NCBI RefSeq assembly: GCF_001297705.1
Contig: NZ_LIRF01000010.1
Coordinates: forward strand, 191,001-255,000
Reading direction: 5' to 3'
Length of the DNA: 64,000 nucleotides
Source of the DNA: Chryseobacterium sp. ERMR1:04
GTDB lineage: Bacteria; Bacteroidota; Bacteroidia; Flavobacteriales; Weeksellaceae
The number at the start of each line of letters is the position of its first letter. The first letter of the stretch is position 1. The notes beneath the pieces are model-generated. The model worked only from the letters and a program-made list of their open reading frames with translations. It searched no databases and was not told the DNA's origin. Of this stretch, positions 58,165 to 64,000 are shown piece by piece. The position numbers and the translations under genes are program-made.

Positions 58165-60427
58165 GTTTAACAGCCTCTGTAGTTTCAGATTCGCTTTTGT
58201 ATTTTTCTATTACTTTTCTCTGCTCTTTGGCAACGTCATAGATTAATTCCAACACATCATGAATGTTTTTTAGTTCTGTTAAATGAGAAATTTTATCAGG
58301 ATCTATTGGTTTTACGACATCACTTTCTTCAATCTCGGTTTTTCTTTTTAAGATCAAATCTTCAATGGAAGAATCTTCAGGTTCAATGCGACTTTCCATT
58401 TTCAAGGTTTCATTGATCTTATCACCGTTAAGCAATGCTGTCACTTTTTGCATTTCGGCTTCTATTTTTCGGCTCCAGCTTTCAGCATCAATTTCAGGAT
58501 ATTCTTCATTGTTTTTTGAATATTGAGAAAGGGAAGCGGTATAAGCGGTAATCAAATGGGATGTTGCCACAAACTGATGAACAACCTCCAGTTTTTTCTG
58601 TTGATTCTTAGGTTCAGAAATCATCCTTTGAAAGTTGTCGGAAAGGTTAGCTAATGAAATAATAGCATTTTTCCGTTTCACTTTATACTCTTCTAGATCA
58701 AAATCTCCTTCCAGAAATTTAGAAATAACACTTTGAAAATAGATGAGGTTACTCTCCGCAGATTTTTTCATTAAATCTAAATTCTGAGTATGTCCCCAAA
58801 CAGGTAAAACAATATAAGAAACCAGAAAAGCAATAATTCCTGCAACAACGGTATCTAAAATTCTATCTTTAAAAATAACATCTATTTTCCCAGGACTTAA
58901 GAAATTGAAACTTAAGAAAACATAAATCGTCATGAATGAAACAGCCCAAAAATAGCGGCCTTTCAGAAAACTGAAACACATGATCATACTTAAAAGAAGG
59001 ATCGTAAATAAAACAGCATTAATATGGATGAAATGTAAAATAGCATACGCCGTTGAAGCCCCTACAATGGTTCCGTAAAGACGAAGCAAGTTCCGTTGTT
59101 TGGTGATAGAGTAGGCGGGCTTTAAAATAGCAACGATTGTAATTAAGATCCAATACGCATGACCAATAACAAAAAACTCGAACATAGAAAAAAGATAACC
59201 AATCAATAAAGCGATTGTAATTCTTAGTGCGTGCCTAAAATGGGATGAAGAAAGAGAAATGTTATTTCTTAATACTTTAAAATTAAGCTTCTCTTCATTA
59301 GGCATGAATTTTTTTAAGTCTAATCCGGTGGAAAGACTCTTGGCCAGTTTTACGTTTTGTGAAAATACTTTATAGATCTCACTGATTTCTTTTGTGATCT
59401 CACTAATACGCATTAATATTTGGCGCAAGATCATGAAGTTTTCCAGATTATCTGGAGATAACTGTTTATTTCTAAGCTCGAAATAATGGATGTTTAGCTT
59501 TTTATGTTCAATTTCTAAATCGAATAATGGTTTTGCGCGGGTGCCAATTTGAAGGGAGATCCCAATATTGGTAATTTCCTCGGCCAATAAATTAAGATAA
59601 TCATGAATGTTTACCAGGATCAGGCTATCCTCAAAACTCTGCTGAAGTTTTTGATAATCGCTTTCGGAAGTCATTAATTTTTCATGCAAGTCCATTGAGT
59701 TAAGGAACATCAACATCAGCAATCGGCTTGTTGTGGTAGATTCATTAACGATGGTTCTTGTTTTAAAAACAGTTTCTCTGGTTTCTTCCTGAAGGTTTTT
59801 AATTCCGATCTGCTTAGCGATAACCTGCGTTGTCAGCTTATCGAAATCCGGATTTTTTTGATAGTAATTGGCTTTGATTTTTAAGAATTCCGCCAATTGA
59901 AGATAATTCTCACCAATCATCTGACTGGCCAATTTATAAGGCTGAATGGTGGTAACAATAAGGAATATCAATAAAAACCAAGCGCATCCGGATGCAAAAA
60001 TGAGTAACCCTTTAAAAATATTAACGCCGGTAAGGTGCCCGTCAATAAAGATGGCCAAGACCACTAAGGATAATGATCCTACGGCGGCTAATCTTTGTCC
60101 GTACACGCCAATCAGCGAAAAAAACATTCCAAATATAATGATCTCAAAGATGACCAAAATTTTAACATGCATCACCAAGCTGGCAATAAGCGCGACTAAC
60201 ACAAAACAGAAAATAGCGAAGGTTAATGCATTTCTTCTTCTGATAAATGGGCCGGGTTGATCGCAGAGTGCGACAAAACTAGTTCCCAAAGGAAATAGAA
60301 AGTATTCTTTTAATATTCCGAAGTGTGCCAGAACCAAACATGGCAGAACAGTAGCCAATGTAATCCTGATAGCAGAATATACATATTGGCTGGTTACGAA
60401 TTTTTTGAGCTCTGCGGAATAGTTCAT
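58145..60427 (-). CDS. FUSC family membrane protein (YccS/YhfK-like)
   Basis: A 760-residue protein with two blocks of about six helices (residues 17-160 and 400-530) separated by a ~200-residue cytoplasmic helical domain, the FUSC/YccS layout. Key segments are SAIRITLATVLPCLVLAHFG, LCDQPGPFIRRRNALTF, LRITIALLIGYLFSMFEFFV and WILITIVAILKPAYSITKQR. A charged tail of about 200 residues follows the second block. The family is linked to efflux of aromatic acids or similar, but the substrate here is unknown. Confidence 0.85.
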   Translation of the reverse strand: MNYSAELKKFVTSQYVYSAIRITLATVLPCLVLAHFGILKEYFLFPLGTSFVALCDQPGPFIRRRNALTFAIFCFVLVALIASLVMHVKILVIFEIIIFGMFFSLIGVYGQRLAAVGSLSLVVLAIFIDGHLTGVNIFKGLLIFASGCAWFLLIFLIVTTIQPYKLASQMIGENYLQLAEFLKIKANYYQKNPDFDKLTTQVIAKQIGIKNLQEETRETVFKTRTIVNESTTTSRLLMLMFLNSMDLHEKLMTSESDYQKLQQSFEDSLILVNIHDYLNLLAEEITNIGISLQIGTRAKPLFDLEIEHKKLNIHYFELRNKQLSPDNLENFMILRQILMRISEITKEISEIYKVFSQNVKLAKSLSTGLDLKKFMPNEEKLNFKVLRNNISLSSSHFRHALRITIALLIGYLFSMFEFFVIGHAYWILITIVAILKPAYSITKQRNLLRLYGTIVGASTAYAILHFIHINAVLFTILLLSMIMCFSFLKGRYFWAVSFMTIYVFLSFNFLSPGKIDVIFKDRILDTVVAGIIAFLVSYIVLPVWGHTQNLDLMKKSAESNLIYFQSVISKFLEGDFDLEEYKVKRKNAIISLANLSDNFQRMISEPKNQQKKLEVVHQFVATSHLITAYTASLSQYSKNNEEYPEIDAESWSRKIEAEMQKVTALLNGDKINETLKMESRIEPEDSSIEDLILKRKTEIEESDVVKPIDPDKISHLTELKNIHDVLELIYDVAKEQRKVIEKYKSESETTEAVKPIPLQS

Positions 60428-60451
60428 CTTACAAAAATAATTATTGAAAAC

Positions 60452-60479
60452 AAAAAAGCCTCATAAATATGAGACTTTT
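60452..60479 (-). terminator. Terminator downstream of the giant T9SS cargo gene
   Basis: On the minus strand AAAAGTCTCA / TGAGGCTTTT (one G-T pair) with a short loop, followed by a T run. It lies about 80 bases after the stop at 60562 and before the FUSC gene. Confidence 0.8.
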
Positions 60480-60561
60480 ATAAACTTATATTTTTACTTT
60501 GTGTTAATTCAATTTTTTAAAGAATTTTTTAGGTATTAATTTTTATATTAGTTTCACCAGT

Positions 60562-63500
60562 TTATCTATTCTTTAGGAGTATCCAGCCGGATAATTTAAT
60601 TGGTTTTCCTGTTATCCTATCTTCCCAAGATGCGATATACCAATAGGTGGCTGTAGGGATCACACGAGCTAAGAATTTTCCGTCCCACACAGGATTTTCT
60701 TTAGTAGCTTTGAATATCTGGAGTCCGTACCTGTCAAATATTGTAGCAGAGAAGTTTTTAAATTTTGCAATTCCTGCGAAACTTATCACATCATTGTGTC
60801 CATCATCATTTGGAGTTATAACATTGGGTAGAAAGAATGTATAATAAAGAACAGAAGCATCACATAGGGTTCTTATATTTCTTACTCTGATGGCATACTC
60901 TGTGTTTTTATGAACATTGTAGAATATATTTGAACTTTGCCATGTTACCCCATCGTCGATAGAATATTCTAGGGGTAAATTTTCATTATTTTTTACTTTA
61001 ATCGTTAGGGCATCATCTTGATATACAATATCCAGAATCTCCGGAACTTGTGTATAGGTAACTTTGGCAGAGAAGGTTTTAGCACAAACGCCATTGCTAA
61101 TGATTACGGTATAAATTCCTTCGAGAGTTGGATTAATAATTTGTGTAGTCTCGCCTGTGTTCCATGAGTAGGTGTAGTTAGGTCCTGCTCCTGCGTCTAG
61201 TGAACCTTTATTTCCTTTACAGATTTCGATATCTGCTAATGAAGAAACAATTTCGGGTACCACAGTAATAGTAATTGATTTTTGTGCGACACAACCGTTG
61301 GCACCTACTCCTGTTACGGTATAGGTTGTGGTGACTATTGGAGAAACGGTTTGTATGTTTGCATTTCCGGGTAATCCGTTCCAAGTGTATGATACAGCTC
61401 CTGCTGCAGTAATGGTGGTTGATTCTCCTTTACATATAATGAGGGAGGTGGCAGTTAATGAAACCGGAGGAGGTGTTGTATTTTGTATTACTGTTACAGA
61501 AGACTGTTTTACACATCCTGATGGAGTAGCACTTGTAATGGTCAGGGTATAAGTTCCGCCTGCATTTACTACAGGATTTAAAGTATTTCCCCCTGATACA
61601 ATATTTCCCCCTGCTGTAGCTGTCCATAGGAAAGTAGCTCCTGGTTGATATACAGATGCCGTAGCATCCAGTGTTATTTCAGTTACCAGACAGGTAATGG
61701 TCTGTGAAGGAGGTAATATGTTGACAATGATAATAGGATCCATGGCAACGGTTACCGATTGTTGATACTGGCATCCTAAAGCTGTTGTTAGGGTAACGGA
61801 ATAAATACCGGGAGCTGTCACCGTATTTGTAGGTCCTGTGGTTCCATTAGACCATAAGAATGTGTTTCCGGTTCCGTTAGCAGTTGCGGTTAATATCGTG
61901 GAATCACCTTCACAAAATAGGAGGTTTCCTGCTATTTGGAGATTTGGATCTATTTGTTTAAGAATAGCAATAGAAGCCGGTGTACTTATACAGGTACCGT
62001 TGTTATTGGTTAAGGTATAGGTTCCCTCATTTGAAACGGTAATGGTTTGTGTTGTTTCTCCTGTGGACCAAACGTTTCCTGTAGGTAAATTTGAAGTTAG
62101 CGTTACGGGATTATCATTACAAATTACATTGGCAGATGCTGTAATTACCGGAACCGGATTCGGATTTATGTTGAGCTGAAGTTCGGCAACATTAAAACAG
62201 CCTTGTGCAGATGCTACCCTTACATAAAGAGTTGTATTTGCAGAAGTATATGCAGAAGGATTAGCAATATTATTTGTATTTCCTGCTATGGCATCTGCTT
62301 GGTTGGTATAATAGGTAAAACTTACCCCGGGAGTTACACTAATATCAGCTTGCGCTGAACTAAGATCAAAAGTAGCTGTTGCTGAATCTGAACATACACT
62401 TAAACCTGTATTTTGGACAGTGGGAACAAGTCCTTGTACTATCGTAATAGATGCGGGAGCACTTGTACATACACTGTCAGAATGCGTTACCGTATATGTT
62501 CCTGGAGTTGTCACAACAATAGATTGTGTGGTTTCACCTGTAGACCAAGTGTTTCCTGTAGCTTGACTTGAAGTAAGAGTTACGGTTTGGCCAATACAGA
62601 TTGTTGATGATGAGCTTGTAATAGTAGGCGGATCACAAGAGCACGTGTTAATAGTTGCATCTTGAGAAGATCCTATTCCTTGTCCTTGATCTCCGCCAAT
62701 ATCTGCGGCTCCACCAGCATTTACTAAGATAGGAACTCCTTGTGAATCTACAGGTCCTGCTATGGATCCATTGGCATTGATTTGAGATAGTGTGACGTTT
62801 TCATCACCTTCTATAGAATCAAAACATCCATCTCCATCAGAATCTAAATCAAATTGATTAGATATACCATCCCCATCCAAGTCGCAAAATCCCGATTTGT
62901 AACCTCCTCCAGTACCTGAAATATATGTCATTCCTTGTACTAATTGCGTTATTTTTACTATATTATTACTTTGGCTATTCCAGATAATATTATTAAAGAA
63001 CGCTCCGTTAAAAAGTTCTAAAGGAAGAAGTGGGCCTCCCGATGTTTTACTTCCATACATATTTATGCTTCCATTAGGATTAATAATAATTCTAACAGCA
63101 GGGTTTGTAGCTGAAGAACCTATTATATTCCATATGTCCGGTATTCCATTTTGTCCATATCTTGAACCGTCAGCAAATCTAATATTATTTATTAAAAAAT
63201 TTTCGAATTGTATTTCTTGATTTGCTAAACTATTTCCATTGATAATTAAATTAAATGAATTATCTAATTGATATACATCAAAAATAAAACCTAAATCCGT
63301 TGGTGGAGCTGTAAATGTATATGGAACATTGTTACTGGTTGAAAAATCAACATTTTCAAAAATATTGGGACATTCATCGGTATCCAGAATACCATCGTTA
63401 TCATTGTCTAAGTCTATATAATCAGGAACTCCATCTCCATCATGATCACAAGTAAAAGCTAATATTGAAATATCTTCTAACAACCAATCATCAATTCCGG

Positions 63501-64000
63501 TTGTTGCTCTGAAAATTAGAGTCGAAGTATTAGGAATGGTGCTACTGGGGATATAAACTGTAAAAGTCTGTTTAGTAAAACCATTTATATTGGCTGTAGT
63601 AAAAGGGATGAAATTGGAAGTTGCACCATTGCTAAGGGTAATTTTAACATTATTTATAGCGGGATTTCTTTGTGTACCGTTATCAATAGTAGCATATACG
63701 GTATTGTTTAATAATATTTGTAATTTAGCCGTAGATCCTGCACTCTGATTTCCATCCTGAGTTCCTAATGTGAGGGTTAAAGGAATGAAATTATTAGTAT
63801 TTGCTAAATCTAAATTGTTTAAGCTTTGAGAAATATCTTTATTTGTTGCATAGTTTTCAGAAAAAAGTGCTTGTGAACCAGGAGCATCCCATCCGGGCTG
63901 TAATATCCAATTATTAGCATTATCAGTAAATGTTCCGTTGATGATTATATTATGACTAGGACATTGGGTATTTAAATTTCTTAAGTTTCTTAAGTTATTT
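60562..64000 (-). CDS. Giant T9SS type-B cargo protein, 5' end cut by window
   Basis: The frame is open to base 64000, so at least 1,145 codons are present and the start is outside. The first visible part (near 63999-63500) is a beta-sandwich-like domain. Next come acidic calcium-binding repeats (DHDGDGVPDYIDLDNDNDGI and DLDGDGISNQFDLDSDGDG), a thrombospondin type 3-like pattern. At least five Ig-like/adhesion-like domains of about 80 residues follow, with repeated GNTWSTGETTQSIVVTTPGT and VTLTSNLPTGNVWSTGETTQ. The C terminus (ITPNDDGHNDVISF to SGWILLKNR) is a gliding-motility-associated type-B T9SS sorting domain. It is probably a surface adhesin of the SprB kind. Confidence 0.9.
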   Translation of the reverse strand, partial: NNLRNLRNLNTQCPSHNIIINGTFTDNANNWILQPGWDAPGSQALFSENYATNKDISQSLNNLDLANTNNFIPLTLTLGTQDGNQSAGSTAKLQILLNNTVYATIDNGTQRNPAINNVKITLSNGATSNFIPFTTANINGFTKQTFTVYIPSSTIPNTSTLIFRATTGIDDWLLEDISILAFTCDHDGDGVPDYIDLDNDNDGILDTDECPNIFENVDFSTSNNVPYTFTAPPTDLGFIFDVYQLDNSFNLIINGNSLANQEIQFENFLINNIRFADGSRYGQNGIPDIWNIIGSSATNPAVRIIINPNGSINMYGSKTSGGPLLPLELFNGAFFNNIIWNSQSNNIVKITQLVQGMTYISGTGGGYKSGFCDLDGDGISNQFDLDSDGDGCFDSIEGDENVTLSQINANGSIAGPVDSQGVPILVNAGGAADIGGDQGQGIGSSQDATINTCSCDPPTITSSSSTICIGQTVTLTSSQATGNTWSTGETTQSIVVTTPGTYTVTHSDSVCTSAPASITIVQGLVPTVQNTGLSVCSDSATATFDLSSAQADISVTPGVSFTYYTNQADAIAGNTNNIANPSAYTSANTTLYVRVASAQGCFNVAELQLNINPNPVPVITASANVICNDNPVTLTSNLPTGNVWSTGETTQTITVSNEGTYTLTNNNGTCISTPASIAILKQIDPNLQIAGNLLFCEGDSTILTATANGTGNTFLWSNGTTGPTNTVTAPGIYSVTLTTALGCQYQQSVTVAMDPIIIVNILPPSQTITCLVTEITLDATASVYQPGATFLWTATAGGNIVSGGNTLNPVVNAGGTYTLTITSATPSGCVKQSSVTVIQNTTPPPVSLTATSLIICKGESTTITAAGAVSYTWNGLPGNANIQTVSPIVTTTYTVTGVGANGCVAQKSITITVVPEIVSSLADIEICKGNKGSLDAGAGPNYTYSWNTGETTQIINPTLEGIYTVIISNGVCAKTFSAKVTYTQVPEILDIVYQDDALTIKVKNNENLPLEYSIDDGVTWQSSNIFYNVHKNTEYAIRVRNIRTLCDASVLYYTFFLPNVITPNDDGHNDVISFAGIAKFKNFSATIFDRYGLQIFKATKENPVWDGKFLARVIPTATYWYIASWEDRITGKPIKLSGWILLKNR

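Noticed and set aside
1-64000. tRNA, rRNA, CRISPR arrays, integrases or transposases
   Set aside because: No cloverleaf-like or rRNA-like segments, spaced direct repeats of CRISPR type, or recombinase/transposase proteins were found by reading; a covariance-model scan was not possible.

Overview
The window looks like chromosomal DNA of a Chryseobacterium-like member of the Flavobacteriia (Bacteroidota). The grounds are low G+C, A-rich gene starts without clear Shine-Dalgarno sites, -7 elements of the type TAnnTTTG, type IX secretion C-terminal domains, a BatABCD operon, an Smr-less MutS2, a PspC/PadR pair and RiPP precursors of the kind reported from Chryseobacterium. No rRNA, tRNA, CRISPR array, insertion sequence or prophage gene was seen. 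The window begins inside batA and ends inside a large secreted-protein gene.

Layout: 1-5.2 kb batA-batB-batC-batD, a MarC-family protein and a small membrane protein. 5.3-10.7 kb (minus) carries a chorismate-utilising enzyme and a PaaI-type thioesterase, which often neighbour each other in flavobacteria. Here they are separated by a three-gene module: a lipoprotein, an ECF sigma factor with a membrane-anchored tail, and an outer-membrane protein gene frameshifted in an A7 tract. Two 32-bp direct repeats precede the module and may be sigma-specific promoters. A 24-copy heptamer array and an acyltransferase follow. 10.8-21.6 kb holds small ORFs, a TlpA-like thioredoxin, PspC and PadR with paired operators, an HD hydrolase, a cobalamin riboswitch in front of an acyl-CoA thioesterase, a small ABC pair, an MddA-like methyltransferase and mutS2. 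21.6-22.5 kb is a repeat-rich intergenic stretch. 22.5-29.6 kb holds GNAT, ung, MscS, pdxJ and hydrolase genes.

29.6-33.0 kb is the most distinctive system: a graspetide (microviridin/chryseoviridin-like) cluster. Five tandem precursor genes share a PFFASFLEKQ leader, a GG site, octad repeats of Thr-x4-Asp and a terminal TxKYPSDxD core. A terminator-like hairpin separates them from a 651-residue protein made of two consecutive ATP-grasp ligases. No protease, transporter or acetyltransferase lies beside them.

33.4-44.2 kb holds an SDR and acyl-CoA ligase pair, mvaD, an EEP-family phosphatase, a VOC protein, a TauE/DUF1634 pair and purK. 44.3-52.1 kb holds an envelope operon containing a secreted protein with a JAMM-like motif, a Kef-type antiporter, a DMT exporter and a divergent oxidoreductase/AraC pair. 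purE lies at 52.2 kb, about 8 kb from purK. 52.7-64 kb holds a BspA-like T9SS cargo, ahcY, a HugZ-like protein, an Sfp-type phosphopantetheinyl transferase, a FUSC-family protein and a giant T9SS type-B cargo cut by the window end.

All functions are assigned by reading motifs and recalling families. No database search was run.
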